From: Arcobacter ellisii
Lineage (GTDB): Bacteria; Campylobacterota; Campylobacteria; Campylobacterales; Arcobacteraceae
NCBI RefSeq assembly: GCF_003544915.1
Contig: NZ_CP032097.1
Location: forward strand, 1,240,001-1,304,000
Length of the DNA stretch: 64,000 nucleotides
Direction: 5' to 3'
In this document: positions 35,783 through 45,665 of the stretch, piece after piece
Numbering within the stretch: the first letter of the stretch is position 1
Layout: every line of letters starts with the position of its first letter
Position numbers and translations under genes: made by a program
Notes under the pieces: generated by a model
Seen by the model: the letters and a program-made list of their open reading frames with translations, nothing else
What the model was told of the DNA's origin: nothing
The model's database searches: none

Positions 35783-35890
35783 TTATTCTCCTTTTAATCC
35801 TTTTCTCATAGCTTCAACCAATTTTTCATCAGCTTTTGTATTAGTAAATAATTCAAATGCCAAAACACCTTGATATAAAAGCATATCTTC
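35783..35890 (-). pseudogene. aroE: Displaced 3' end of aroE at the left element junction
   Basis: The minus strand encodes E-D-M-L-L-Y-Q-G-V-L-A-F-E-L-F-T-N-T-K-A-D followed by a tail close to the end of the complete AroE at 55133. It is the original chromosomal gene end, cut off when the element integrated. A 69-residue frame running from 35992 into it joins element DNA to this remnant and is not likely to be a real gene. Confidence 0.9.
35862..35890. repeat. attL core, 29-bp direct repeat
   Basis: Twenty-nine bases from AAAACACCTTGATATAAAAG to CATATCTTC are identical to 55212-55240. They lie in the aroE coding sequence and mark the left end of the integrated element. Sequence similarity continues toward lower coordinates because both copies are aroE ends, but it stops sharply on the element side. 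Confidence 0.88.
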
Positions 35891-36017
35891 TCTACTCCTA
35901 ATTTTACATTTTCTTACATTTTTATACAAATACCCTATAAATAGGGATTTATATAAGTTTTTATCTGGTATCATTTTTACAAATAAATACATTTATCTAC
36001 ATTAAATTACACTGTAA

Positions 36018-36050
36018 GGGTAGATATAGGGTAGATAAAAAAGGTAGATA
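36018..36050 (+). repeat. GGGTAGATA arm-type repeats, left end
   Basis: GGGTAGATA occurs at 36018 and 36029 (11 bases apart), with a third partial copy GGTAGATA at 36043 abutting the integrase ATG. The first 20 bases are repeated exactly and in the same orientation at the right end (55102-55121). Integrase arm binding or integrase autoregulation is likely. Confidence 0.65.
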
Positions 36051-37157
36051 ATGATAAAAATAAAATCCAAGAAATATGTAGGTGTTTATCATCAAGTATT
36101 AATGAATAAAGATAAAGCTTACTACATAACTTATAAAGAGAATGGTAAAAAAATATGGCTTAAAATAGGATTACATAGTGAAGGTGTTAGGGAAGACTAT
36201 TGTAATCAAAAAAGAGGTGAAATTACTTCTAAAATTAGATTAGGTGAAGATTTACCAGAAGTTGCAAAGAAAAATGTATTAACATTGAATGAATATGCTA
36301 AAAAGTTTTATGATGACAAAGAGATACACAATAAACAAAATAAAAAAACAAGAGCAAGAATTGAAAAACATATTCAAGAAACATTAGGAGATATACCTTT
36401 AAACAAAATTACAAAAGAACAAATAGAGCAAATTCAAAAAGATAAATCAAAAATATTAGCACCTGCAACAGTAAATTTTATTATTGGACAATTAAGTGCT
36501 ATATTTAATAATGCTATGGAAAATCAACTAATTGATAAAAACCCTTGTCAATTTGTTAAAAATATTAAAATTAATAATACAAGAGTTAGATATTTAGAAC
36601 TTGAAGAAATTAAAGAATTAAAAGATAGATTAAAAGATGATTTATGTTTATATTATTTTGTAATGTTGGGTTTATCAACTGGTGGAAGATTACAAACTCT
36701 TTGCAATATTAAAGTAAGTGATATTAAGTCTAATGGAACTATTAAGTTGTATGATTTTAAAAATGAAAGTGAATATTATGGTTTTATAAATGAAAGTTTA
36801 AAAAAAGAATTATTAGTATTCATTGAAAAATTTAATAAGAAGTCTAATGATTTTTTATTTCAAACAACTCAAATAGAAAATTATATGAATCAATATTATT
36901 ATAGACAACTTCAACCAATATTTGATGAGTTATATAATAATAAAGTAAAAAATATTTCAAAACAAGATAAAGTTGTTATACATACTTTAAGACATACTTT
37001 TGCTTCTCAATTAGCAATCAATAACACTCCAATTTTAACAATCAAAAAATTAATGAATCATACAGATATAAAAACTACAATGAAATATGCAAAATTAAGT
37101 AAAAGTAATGGTGAAGAAGAAGTAGGGAGACTAACTAAAACTTTAATAAGTTTATAA
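36051..37157 (+). CDS. int: Site-specific tyrosine recombinase (integrase)
   Basis: A 368-residue phage-type integrase. It has an N-terminal arm-binding region (about 1-65), a SAM-like core-binding domain (about 75-165) and a catalytic domain (about 185-360). The catalytic arginine is in L-S-T-G-G-R-L-Q-T-L, the H-x-x-R box is H-T-L-R-H-T-F-A-S, and the nucleophile is the tyrosine in N-H-T-D-I-K-T-T-M-K-Y-A-K. It is the first gene inside attL and is responsible for insertion into aroE. Confidence 0.93.
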   Translation: MIKIKSKKYVGVYHQVLMNKDKAYYITYKENGKKIWLKIGLHSEGVREDYCNQKRGEITSKIRLGEDLPEVAKKNVLTLNEYAKKFYDDKEIHNKQNKKTRARIEKHIQETLGDIPLNKITKEQIEQIQKDKSKILAPATVNFIIGQLSAIFNNAMENQLIDKNPCQFVKNIKINNTRVRYLELEEIKELKDRLKDDLCLYYFVMLGLSTGGRLQTLCNIKVSDIKSNGTIKLYDFKNESEYYGFINESLKKELLVFIEKFNKKSNDFLFQTTQIENYMNQYYYRQLQPIFDELYNNKVKNISKQDKVVIHTLRHTFASQLAINNTPILTIKKLMNHTDIKTTMKYAKLSKSNGEEEVGRLTKTLISL

Positions 37158-37164
37158 AGTAATA

Positions 37165-37422
37165 TTAGAACAGAGTTTTTACACTCTGTTGAGCTTTTTT
37201 TAATTGATATGCAACTATATTTTGAACTGGGAACATAAAACCTTTTTTCCCTTGTCCCTCTATATATTCAGGACAATCAACACAATTTTTTCTTCTTTCA
37301 TCTAATGTTCTTGTGCTAATTCCTAAAACTTCTGCTGTTTGAGCTGATGTTAATAATAGTCCATATTTTTGAATTAGTGATTGTATCATAAGTGGTAAAA
37401 GTTCATTGTTTGTTAATTGCAT
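37165..37422 (-). CDS. Excisionase/AlpA-like helix-turn-helix protein
   Basis: An 85-residue protein with a MerR-like helix-turn-helix (L-T-S-A-Q-T-A-E-V-L-G-I-S-T-R-T-L-D-E-R-R, residues about 23-43). Small proteins of this kind near integrase genes act as recombination directionality factors or regulators. It also has a C-V-D-C pair. It converges on the integrase gene with a 7-base gap. Whether it is an excisionase or a repressor cannot be decided here. Confidence 0.65.
   Translation of the reverse strand: MQLTNNELLPLMIQSLIQKYGLLLTSAQTAEVLGISTRTLDERRKNCVDCPEYIEGQGKKGFMFPVQNIVAYQLKKAQQSVKTLF
37169..37201 (+). terminator. Intrinsic terminator of the integrase gene
   Basis: AACAGAGT (37169-37176) pairs with ACTCTGTT (37183-37190), followed by a seven-T run (37195-37201). 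It lies inside the 3' end of the convergent helix-turn-helix gene. Confidence 0.7.
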
Positions 37423-37857
37423 TTTGCTATCCTCATTTAATTTATATGAGAATTGTAAAATTAGTTAGTGAGCCAATTAGCTCTTAAAAAAATATAGAAT
37501 ATTTATTTATAACAACTAATCAAGACTTCAAGTTTTTTAATAATTTCTTCTTATTGAAACAAGCAAAAACATTAAAACTTTATTTAGATTTATATTGATG
37601 TGTTAGATTAATTTTAAAGCAGTAAAAGATTTTCATTAAAATTATTTTGATGCTATATAAAGGGTTATAATTACACCTTTACATAGCTCCTATAAAATAG
37701 GACTTCAAACTAAAAAAGTAATGCTTATTTCTCTAAAATCATACAAAAGTGATACATTTTCCTTGTTTTTTAAACAACTACACTAAAAATATAAACTAAA
37801 ATTATTTCCTTATAATCTAAAAAAGCTATAATTGATAATCTTAAATTGGAAAACTCA
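37423..37857. promoter_or_regulatory. Intergenic region and promoter of the restriction operon
   Basis: No gene was found in these 435 bases. An imperfect palindrome (GAGC-CAATTA-GCTC) is centred near 37477. The 14-base sequence AAGTGATACATTTT (37747-37760) recurs exactly upstream of the replication gene at 46385. TATAAT at 37811-37816 is a likely -10 for hsdR, 42 bases before the ATG at 37858. Confidence 0.55.
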
Positions 37858-40554
37858 ATGACAGAAGCACAAACAAGATTTGATTTAATAGACAAAGAAC
37901 TTAATAGTAGTGGTTGGAATATAAATGATACTCTAAAAGTTATTCAAGAGTATGAAATAGAATTAGATGACAACTTACCTACCTTTTTTGATAGAACTAA
38001 AAGATTTGTTGATTATGTGTTATTAAATAAAACTGGACAAATTATTGCTGTTGTTGAAGCTAAAAGAGAAAATAAAGCTGTGGAAAGTGCTAAAACACAA
38101 GCTGAATATTATTCAAGAAGAATTAAAAATAAACAAGGTTTTGCACCTTTTATTTATATTACAAATGGAAATGAAATAGAGTTTTGGGATAGTGAAAATG
38201 GTGTTCCAAGAAAAGTTTTATCTTACCATTCATTAGAAGATTTAGAAACTTACAGAAAAAGAAATGAAAAGAATATTGTTTTATCACCTGAATTATTAAA
38301 TAAACAAATTGCAGGAAGACATTATCAAGTTGAAGCTATCACAAGAACAGTTGAAAAACTAAATGATAAACATAGAAGTATTTTATGGGTTATGGCAACT
38401 GGAACTGGTAAAACTAGAACTATTATTTCTCTTGTAGATATTTTATTAAGAGAAGGTTTTGTAAAAAGAGTTCTATTTTTAGCAGATAGAAGAGAATTAG
38501 CAAGACAAGCTATGGACAACTTCAAAGAACATTTACCTAATCAATCAAGACAAAGAATTGAAACAGAAACTTTTGAAAAAGATAAAAGATTGTATGTTTC
38601 AACTTATCAAACTATGATGTCATTACTTAAAAAAACAGATATTAGTCAAGGTTTCTTTGATTTAATAGTTGCAGATGAAAGTCATAGGAGTATTTATAAT
38701 TACTATGGACAACTATTTTTAAAATTTGATGCTTTAAAGCTAGGACTTACAGCTACACCAGTAGATTTTATTGATAGAGATACTTTTAAGTTTTTTGGAA
38801 CAGATAGAGGTAATCCAACATTTGCATATACTTATGAACAAGCTATTGAAGATAACTATTTATGTCCTTATGAAGTAATGAATGTAAAAACAAAGTTTCA
38901 AGAAGATGGAATAAGGTTTAATCAACTTTCAAAAGAGGAACAAGAAAAATTAAAAAATAGTGGCTATACAGAAGAAGATATAGATTTTGAAGGAACAACT
39001 ATTGAAAAAATGGTTGTCAATGATGATACTAATAGAAAAATCTTAACCACTTTTATGGATAATTGTTATAAACACCCAATTTCAAATTTACCTGCAAAAA
39101 CAATTATATTTGCAGTAAGTAAGCAACATGCATATAGGTTAGAAAAACTATTTAATGAATTGTTCCCTCAATACCATTCAAAAGTTGCAAAGGTTATTGT
39201 ATCTGAACTAAACAACACAGAAGAACTAATTAAAGAGTTTAGGGATGTAGATAGTGGTTTTAATGTTGCTATTTCTGTTGATATGTTAGATACTGGTATT
39301 GATGTTCCTTCTATTATGAACTTAGTATTTGCAAAACCTGTGTTTAGTAGAGCAAAGTTTTGGCAAATGATAGGAAGAGGAACAAGATTATACGATGAAG
39401 TTTTTACAAAAGAAAAATTTGTAATATTTGATTTTTGGGGTAATTTTGAATATTTCAATGACAAGCCAGAAGGATTTGAACCAAAAGAACAAATATCATT
39501 AAATAGAAAAATATTTAATGAAAATATTCAACTATTAAAATCATTAGAAAATGAAGAGTTTGAATATGTAAAAGAAGAAATAAAAAGTCAAATTAATTCT
39601 CTTCCAAAAGATGACTATTTTATAAAATCAAAAGCAACATTTTTATCAAATGTGAATGATACATTTTATGACAACTTAAAAGCAAACCTTTTATCTCTTG
39701 GAAATATATCTGAACTAATTGATAGAATAGAAGTTAAAGAACCACAAGAACTTCAATTTAGGGTAAAAGTTAAAAAACTTCAAAATGTAAAAATCAAAAA
39801 TGATACAAAACTAATTGAAAAATATATTAACTCTATTTTAGTTGATATTGAAAAAGTTAGAGTAAATAAATCACTTACAATAGTTCAAGATAATTTAGAA
39901 CTATTAAACAAATGTAGTGATGGTAAATATTGGTTTGAAATTGATTTTAACACAACAAATGAAATAACTGATAAGTTAGCACCTCTAATGAAATATAAAT
40001 CAAAAAATGAAGTTGATGTAGTTCATTTTGATTTAGAAGATAGTATTTCAAGTATTACAGATATTGAAATAAATCACCCATCTGTAAATATAAAAGAGTA
40101 TGAAAAAAGTTTATTGGAATCACTTCAAAAGATAATAAATCAATCACAAACTTTACAAAAACTATTTATTGGTGCTCCACTTGATAAAGAAGATTTGAAA
40201 AACCTAAAAGATGATTTATTAAAACAAGGGTTAGATACTCAACAACTTTGTAAAGTATTTGATTGTAAATCAAATGATATGGTTGAGATTTTAAGCAATA
40301 TCATCAATAAAAAAGAGTATAAACTTCCCTTTTTACTTGATAGGTTTATAGAAACTCACACTTTAAACTCAAATCAAATTGAGTTTATAAAAGCTATAAA
40401 ACACTATGTAATAGAAAAACATAATATTACAAGAAAAGATTTAATGGAAAATCCATTTACAAAATATCATAAAATGGGAATATTAGGTATGTTTAAAGGT
40501 AGCCTAATGAATGAATTAGTTGAGATAATAGATGATAAGGAAACTGCTGTATGA
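37858..40554 (+). CDS. hsdR: Type I restriction enzyme, R subunit
   Basis: An 898-residue motor and nuclease subunit. ATG 37858 is preferred over TTG 37846 because the GGA that can bind the ribosome lies between them. An N-terminal PD-(D/E)XK nuclease (D in R-F-V-D-Y-V-L, V-V-E-A-K) is followed by a superfamily 2 helicase with A-T-G-T-G-K-T-R-T, A-D-E-S-H-R (DESH for DEAH), L-T-A-T-P and Q-M-I-G-R-G-T-R. A C-terminal EcoEI_R-like segment follows. Length is within the family range. It cleaves DNA lacking the HsdM-HsdS methylation. First gene of a tightly packed operon. Confidence 0.93.
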   Translation: MTEAQTRFDLIDKELNSSGWNINDTLKVIQEYEIELDDNLPTFFDRTKRFVDYVLLNKTGQIIAVVEAKRENKAVESAKTQAEYYSRRIKNKQGFAPFIYITNGNEIEFWDSENGVPRKVLSYHSLEDLETYRKRNEKNIVLSPELLNKQIAGRHYQVEAITRTVEKLNDKHRSILWVMATGTGKTRTIISLVDILLREGFVKRVLFLADRRELARQAMDNFKEHLPNQSRQRIETETFEKDKRLYVSTYQTMMSLLKKTDISQGFFDLIVADESHRSIYNYYGQLFLKFDALKLGLTATPVDFIDRDTFKFFGTDRGNPTFAYTYEQAIEDNYLCPYEVMNVKTKFQEDGIRFNQLSKEEQEKLKNSGYTEEDIDFEGTTIEKMVVNDDTNRKILTTFMDNCYKHPISNLPAKTIIFAVSKQHAYRLEKLFNELFPQYHSKVAKVIVSELNNTEELIKEFRDVDSGFNVAISVDMLDTGIDVPSIMNLVFAKPVFSRAKFWQMIGRGTRLYDEVFTKEKFVIFDFWGNFEYFNDKPEGFEPKEQISLNRKIFNENIQLLKSLENEEFEYVKEEIKSQINSLPKDDYFIKSKATFLSNVNDTFYDNLKANLLSLGNISELIDRIEVKEPQELQFRVKVKKLQNVKIKNDTKLIEKYINSILVDIEKVRVNKSLTIVQDNLELLNKCSDGKYWFEIDFNTTNEITDKLAPLMKYKSKNEVDVVHFDLEDSISSITDIEINHPSVNIKEYEKSLLESLQKIINQSQTLQKLFIGAPLDKEDLKNLKDDLLKQGLDTQQLCKVFDCKSNDMVEILSNIINKKEYKLPFLLDRFIETHTLNSNQIEFIKAIKHYVIEKHNITRKDLMENPFTKYHKMGILGMFKGSLMNELVEIIDDKETAV

Positions 40555-41759
40555 TAGATAATCTTCCAAATGGTTGGAGAGTTGAAAAATTAGGAAATCT
40601 TGTAAAAAGAATGCATCAAGGTATAAACACAGCAGCAGATAAAGTTGAGTTTAGCAATAGTGGTTATCCTATTTTACAAACAAAAAATATTTCAAAAGGT
40701 ATTATAGATTTTAATGATACCAAATATATGAATAATGAATATTGGGAAAAATATAAAGAAAAGTATAAACCTAAAATTAATGATATATTACTAGCAAATA
40801 TAGGAACAATAGGAAAAAATGTAATAGTAAAAGAAGAATCTGACTATTTGATACACTGGAATATTTTTTTAATTGAACCTAATCAAACTCTTATAACTAC
40901 TAATTATTTAAAAAGTTTTTTTGATAAATTATATAATCAAAATTACTATGATTTATTTTTGAAAGGTGGAACAGTTAAGTTTATTAGTAAAAGTTTTCTT
41001 ATTGATTTACAAATACCAATCCCACCACTTCAACAACAAGAAAAAATAGTAAAAGTTCTTGATTTAACTTCAAATCTAATTAAAAAACAAAAAGAACTTT
41101 TAGAAAAATATGATTTATTTTTAAAATCAAAGTTTATAGAAATGTTTGGAGAACCAGTTTCTAATCCAAAGGGTTGGAGCTTAGGTAAGTTAAAAGATTT
41201 GTTTTTACAAGTTAATTATGGAACTTCTTCAAAAGCAAATGAAGAAAATAAAGGTTTCCCAATATTAAGAATGAATAATATAACTTATTCTGGTCATCTT
41301 AATGTTAGTGATTTAAAACATATTGAATTAAGTGAAAAAGATTTAAAAAAGTTTATTCTTGAAAAAGGTGATATATTATTTAACAGAACAAATAGTAAAG
41401 AACTTGTAGGAAAAACTACTGTTTTTAATTTAGATGAACAATATAGTTTTGCAGGATACTTAGTTAGAGCAAAAGTAAATGATAAGGCTGATCCATATTT
41501 TATATCTTATTTTTTAAATAGTGATTATGGGAAAGCAGTATTATTGAATATGGCTAAGAATATAGTTGGTATGGCTAATATTAATGCACAAGAGATGCAA
41601 AGCATTGATTGTTATATTCCCCCAATTGAACTTCAAAATCAATTTGCTTCAATAGTTGAAAAAATTGAAACTATAAAAGAAAAAGAAAATCAAAAACTAA
41701 AACAACTTGAAGATTTACATAATTCTATGATGCAGAAAGCATTTAAAGGAGAGATTTAA
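40551..41759 (+). CDS. hsdS: Type I restriction enzyme, S (specificity) subunit
   Basis: A 402-residue protein with two target recognition domains, each opening with the usual pattern (P-N-G-W-R-V-E-K-L-G-N-L at about 5, P-K-G-W-S-L-G-K-L-K-D-L at about 207). Each ends in a conserved helix (P-L-Q-Q-Q-E-K-I-V and I-E-L-Q-N-Q-F-A). It overlaps hsdR by ATGA (40551-40554). It decides which split DNA sequence is methylated and cut; the target sequence cannot be predicted here. Confidence 0.92.
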   Translation: MIDNLPNGWRVEKLGNLVKRMHQGINTAADKVEFSNSGYPILQTKNISKGIIDFNDTKYMNNEYWEKYKEKYKPKINDILLANIGTIGKNVIVKEESDYLIHWNIFLIEPNQTLITTNYLKSFFDKLYNQNYYDLFLKGGTVKFISKSFLIDLQIPIPPLQQQEKIVKVLDLTSNLIKKQKELLEKYDLFLKSKFIEMFGEPVSNPKGWSLGKLKDLFLQVNYGTSSKANEENKGFPILRMNNITYSGHLNVSDLKHIELSEKDLKKFILEKGDILFNRTNSKELVGKTTVFNLDEQYSFAGYLVRAKVNDKADPYFISYFLNSDYGKAVLLNMAKNIVGMANINAQEMQSIDCYIPPIELQNQFASIVEKIETIKEKENQKLKQLEDLHNSMMQKAFKGEI

Positions 41760-41761
41760 TA

Positions 41762-42805
41762 ATGGACTTATTTGAAAAGCAAGTTTCTGATGAAAAATTA
41801 CACCCTAATTATATAAGTTTAATAAAACATACTCCTGAACAAGATAGAGAAACATTAAACAAATGGGCAGATGGTTTTCCTGATAGAGATAAAAAATTTG
41901 TAAAAGAATTTCAAACAACATTTAATTCTTGTTTTTGGGAAATTTATCTTTATAGACTTTTTAAAGAGTTGGGATTTTTATTTGATTGGAATTATGATAG
42001 ACCTGATTTTATACTTAATTCTAATGGTATTGATTTTGTTGTTGAAGCTACTATATCAAGTAATGCACAAAATGAAATACCTGAATGGGAAAAAGAAGAA
42101 TTAAAAAATAGGTATGATAATTATTTATCAACAATGAATGATAAAAATATGTATTCAATAATTAGATTAGCTAACTCATTTTTAAGTAAATATAATAAAT
42201 ATAAAGATTCTTATCATAAATTAGAACAGGTGAAGAATAAGCCATTTGTTTTAGCAATTGCTCCATTTGAACAACCTCTACATTATCATCAATATGATAG
42301 ACCAATGATGGCTTTACTTTATGATTTTTATCTTGATGAACAAGAATATTTAGAAAATCCAAGTTTATTTCCTAATGGATTACAAGATAAAAGATTATAT
42401 TATGTAGAAAAAGAGAATGGAAGTCAAATTGATTTAGGAATGTTTTTAGATGAAAGAGCAGAAGAAATTAGTGCTGTATTATTCAATCCCATTGCAACTT
42501 TTTCAAAGGTTCAACATATGAAAGAAAACAAATTAGGATTATTTCAACATATATGGACTACTCCAAATTCAACTGAACCTTTAATGACAAGTGATGTAGA
42601 TGAATTGATTGAAGATGGACTTTTTATTTTTCATAATCCATATGCTAAATTTCCTCTTGATAAAAGTATTTTTAATAGAAAAAGAATTTGTCAAGTTTAT
42701 ATGGATAAAAAAACATTATTTATTGAGAAGGATTTTGAAGATAAACATCTTAGCCATAGGATAACAATGGAAATTTTAATTAAAAAAGATATAGAGGAAA
42801 ACTAA
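41762..42805 (+). CDS. Unknown protein with a PD-(D/E)XK-like motif between hsdS and hsdM
   Basis: A 347-residue protein, 2 bases after hsdS and 3 bases before hsdM, so it is certainly in the restriction operon. Near its N-terminus it has a pattern like a nuclease core: E60 in C-F-W-E-I-Y-L, P81-D82 in D-R-P-D-F-I-L, then E95-A-T97 in F-V-V-E-A-T-I, that is E...D...ExT in place of ExK. The rest was not recognised. Similar proteins carry an old and misleading database label of glycosaminoglycan attachment site (recalled, not searched). It may be an accessory nuclease or a toxin-like guard of the restriction system. Confidence 0.6.
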   Translation: MDLFEKQVSDEKLHPNYISLIKHTPEQDRETLNKWADGFPDRDKKFVKEFQTTFNSCFWEIYLYRLFKELGFLFDWNYDRPDFILNSNGIDFVVEATISSNAQNEIPEWEKEELKNRYDNYLSTMNDKNMYSIIRLANSFLSKYNKYKDSYHKLEQVKNKPFVLAIAPFEQPLHYHQYDRPMMALLYDFYLDEQEYLENPSLFPNGLQDKRLYYVEKENGSQIDLGMFLDERAEEISAVLFNPIATFSKVQHMKENKLGLFQHIWTTPNSTEPLMTSDVDELIEDGLFIFHNPYAKFPLDKSIFNRKRICQVYMDKKTLFIEKDFEDKHLSHRITMEILIKKDIEEN

Positions 42806-42808
42806 TAA

Positions 42809-44281
42809 ATGTTTGTAAGAAGTGAAGTAAAAAGTAAAATTGATAGTATTTGGAATAAATTTTGGAGTGGTGGAATTGCAAATCCATTAAATGCAATTGA
42901 ACAAATAACAGCACTAATATTTTTAAAACTATTAAATGAAAATGACAATAAAGCAATTTTACAAAGTTCATTTACTGGTGAGAAATATGTATCACTTTTT
43001 GAAAATGACAAAATGGCTAAATGGGATAACTTTAAAGATTTAGATAGTGAAACTATGCTTAATACTGTAAGAGATACTGCATTTCCTTTTATTAAAAAAT
43101 ACAATGAGGGAACAGAGTTTAATAAATCATTAAAAGACTTAGCATTTATTATCACAAAACCATCTTTACTGAGTGAAACAGTTGAGGGAATTGAGCAAAT
43201 CTTTAATATCTTAGAAGAAGATGAAGAAGGATTTATGGATAGTTTAGGAGATATGTATGAGTATCTTTTAAGTGAAATAAGTTCAAGTGGTAAAAATGGA
43301 CAATTTAGAACTCCAAGACATATCATTCAATTTATAACTGCACTTGTAAATCCTCAAATTGGAGAAAAAGTATTTGACCCAAGTTGTGGAACAGCAGGAT
43401 TTTTAGTTAGTGCTTATTCTCATATGTTAAAACCTTACACAGAAAAAGGTGGAAAATTAGGTGCTAATTTAACAGATAGTAAATTATGGGATAAACTATC
43501 AAATGAAACATTCTATGGGAATGATAGTGATATTTCAATGATTAGAATTTCTATGATGAATATGATGTTGCATGATATTTCTAATCCTCATATAAAACAA
43601 GCTGATACACTTTCAAAAAGTTATAATGAAAAAGATATGTATCAATGTGTTTTAGCTAATCCACCATTTAAAGGAAGTATTGACAAGGAAGACCAAAATG
43701 AAAACTTCTCAATTACTTCAACTAAAACAGAACTTTTATTTTTAGATTTAATAGAAAGGGTTTTAGATATAGGGGGAAGATGTGGAGTTATTATCCCTGA
43801 TGGAGTTTTATTTGGAAGTTCAAATGCACATAAAACACTAAGAAAAAATCTTTTAGAAAGAAATGAACTAAAAGCAGTTATTTCTATGCCAAGTGGTGTG
43901 TTTAAACCTTATGCAGGAGTTTCAACTGCTGTATTAGTTTTTGTAAAAGGTGGAAAAACTGACAAAGTTTGGTTCTATGATATGGAGGCAGATGGGTATA
44001 GTTTAGATGATAAAAGAAATAAAATTGAAGCAAATGATATACCTGATATTTTAGAACAATATTCAAAAAAAGATAGTGAAGGTTATAAAAACACTAAAAA
44101 ACACTTCTTTGTTGATATAAAAGATATTAAAGACAATGATTATGACTTATCAATCAACAGATATAAAACTATTGAATATGAAGAAGTTGAATATGCTCCA
44201 ACAGAAGAAATTTTAGCTGAAATTGAGAGTTTATCAAGTGAAATTAATAGTGATTTGAGAGAGTTGAAAATACTTATTTAA
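42809..44281 (+). CDS. hsdM: Type I restriction enzyme, M (methyltransferase) subunit
   Basis: A 490-residue N6-adenine methyltransferase. The HsdM N-terminal helical domain (about 1-150) is followed by the SAM site F-D-P-S-C-G-T-A-G-F-L (motif I) and the catalytic A-N-P-P-F-K-G (motif IV, NPPF). With HsdS it methylates host DNA. It is unusual in being the fourth gene here; the extra gene before it separates it from hsdS. The CBASS genes follow after 28 bases on the same strand. Confidence 0.93.
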   Translation: MFVRSEVKSKIDSIWNKFWSGGIANPLNAIEQITALIFLKLLNENDNKAILQSSFTGEKYVSLFENDKMAKWDNFKDLDSETMLNTVRDTAFPFIKKYNEGTEFNKSLKDLAFIITKPSLLSETVEGIEQIFNILEEDEEGFMDSLGDMYEYLLSEISSSGKNGQFRTPRHIIQFITALVNPQIGEKVFDPSCGTAGFLVSAYSHMLKPYTEKGGKLGANLTDSKLWDKLSNETFYGNDSDISMIRISMMNMMLHDISNPHIKQADTLSKSYNEKDMYQCVLANPPFKGSIDKEDQNENFSITSTKTELLFLDLIERVLDIGGRCGVIIPDGVLFGSSNAHKTLRKNLLERNELKAVISMPSGVFKPYAGVSTAVLVFVKGGKTDKVWFYDMEADGYSLDDKRNKIEANDIPDILEQYSKKDSEGYKNTKKHFFVDIKDIKDNDYDLSINRYKTIEYEEVEYAPTEEILAEIESLSSEINSDLRELKILI

Positions 44282-44309
44282 AATTAATTTATGTATTAAA
44301 AAAGGTTAG

Positions 44310-45665
44310 ATGATGATTAATGATTATTCAAAATATTTTTATTCAAAAAGTGAAGATAATACACTTCATAGCAGAATTACAATCCCTGACAAACATATTA
44401 ATATAGCTATTGAGAATAAAGAAAAACTTTTAAAATATATAAAAGAAAAGTTGAAAGAAGAACTTGATTTTGAAGTTAAAACTTGGATACAAGGGTCTTA
44501 TAAAAGTGCAACATTAATTAGAAGTCATAAGATTGATGAAAAATTTGATATTGATGTAGGAATATATGTTTTTTTCAATGCAGAAGAGGAAGGTTATGAA
44601 TCTCATGAATTAAAAGCCTTGTTAAGAGATATTTTAATTGAATATTCAAATATTGAAATTGCTACAAAAGTTGAAAAAAGTAAAAGTAAATGTGAAAGAG
44701 TTTCTTTTTCAAAACTATTTCATATTGATTTACCTTTGTATTATTATGATGATGAGTTAGATAAACTAAAATTAGCCACTAGTGATGGTTGGATAGATAG
44801 CGACCCAAAACAATTACAAGATTGGTTTTATAATAAAGCCAAAGGCTTTTCAGATGAGGATAAAGCAAAATTAAAAAGAATAATTAGATATATAAAAATT
44901 TGGACTGCTTTAAAGTGGGATAATGAAAGTTTTAAAATATCTTCATTAGCAATAAATATTCTTGTCTATAATAATTTTATTAATTCTGATAATGAGGCAG
45001 ATACTTTTATTGATACAGTTTTTGCAATAAATGAAGAATTACAAGATAAATTTGAAGTTTTAAATCCATTAACAAATGAAAATGTATTAGAATTTAGCTC
45101 TGAACAAATTAAAGTATCAAAAATAAAATGGAATTTACTTTCAAAAACTTGTGAAAGAATTAGAAAAGGTTCATTAACTAGTTCAACATTTTGGTCTTTA
45201 ATATTTGAACATTTCTTTCCAATTGTTATAGAAGAACCAAAATTTGATACAGTTTCAAATTTACCTACTTTAACAAATCCTCCTAATATTTCTTTTAAAC
45301 ACTTGAATAGTAAAGGAGAAGTGATATCTAATAAAATTAGTAATTCTATAATAGCTTTTAAAAATGAGAGATTTTCTTTCCAACTATCTAATCAAGAAGA
45401 ATATAGTAATGATTGTAAAGTATTTTGGATAATCAAAAATCAAGGTGATATTGCAAATAATGTAAATGACCTTGGACATATAAAAGTTTTAGATTTAAAT
45501 GATGTATTAGAAGAACATTGTGCATATAAAGGTATTCATCTTATTGAGTGTCAAGTAATTAATCAATATTCACAAGTAGAAGGATATTGCTCAATAAAAA
45601 TAAATATCAATGGATTTATAAGACCAAAAAAAAATCCAGCAAAGAAAAAATATGGGGCTAAATAA
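44310..45665 (+). CDS. CBASS cyclic oligonucleotide synthase (CD-NTase) with AGS-C-type sensor
   Basis: A 451-residue nucleotidyltransferase. The active site reads Q-G-S-Y-K-S-A-T (G62-S63) followed by D80-I-D82, with a third acidic residue in F-H-I-D-L-P. The C-terminal about 130 residues (from about 310; P-P-N-I-S-F-K-H-L-N) fit the AGS-C sensor domain, in place of a separate one. On phage infection such enzymes make a cyclic oligonucleotide. Its stop overlaps the next gene by one base, so they are translated as a pair. Which nucleotides it joins cannot be read from the sequence. Confidence 0.85.
   Translation: MMINDYSKYFYSKSEDNTLHSRITIPDKHINIAIENKEKLLKYIKEKLKEELDFEVKTWIQGSYKSATLIRSHKIDEKFDIDVGIYVFFNAEEEGYESHELKALLRDILIEYSNIEIATKVEKSKSKCERVSFSKLFHIDLPLYYYDDELDKLKLATSDGWIDSDPKQLQDWFYNKAKGFSDEDKAKLKRIIRYIKIWTALKWDNESFKISSLAINILVYNNFINSDNEADTFIDTVFAINEELQDKFEVLNPLTNENVLEFSSEQIKVSKIKWNLLSKTCERIRKGSLTSSTFWSLIFEHFFPIVIEEPKFDTVSNLPTLTNPPNISFKHLNSKGEVISNKISNSIIAFKNERFSFQLSNQEEYSNDCKVFWIIKNQGDIANNVNDLGHIKVLDLNDVLEEHCAYKGIHLIECQVINQYSQVEGYCSIKININGFIRPKKNPAKKKYGAK

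Noticed and set aside
35783-35992. A 69-residue minus-strand gene at the left junction
   Set aside because: Its first half is element DNA and its second half the displaced aroE end, so it is an accident of integration.
37463-37488. Imperfect palindrome similar in its core to the one at 50336
   Set aside because: Only the centre (GAGC/GCTC, CAATT) is shared and the outer parts do not pair well.
42802-43326. A 174-residue minus-strand frame inside hsdM
   Set aside because: It mirrors the conserved N-terminal part of hsdM and has the Ser/Leu-rich composition of antisense frames in AT-rich genes.
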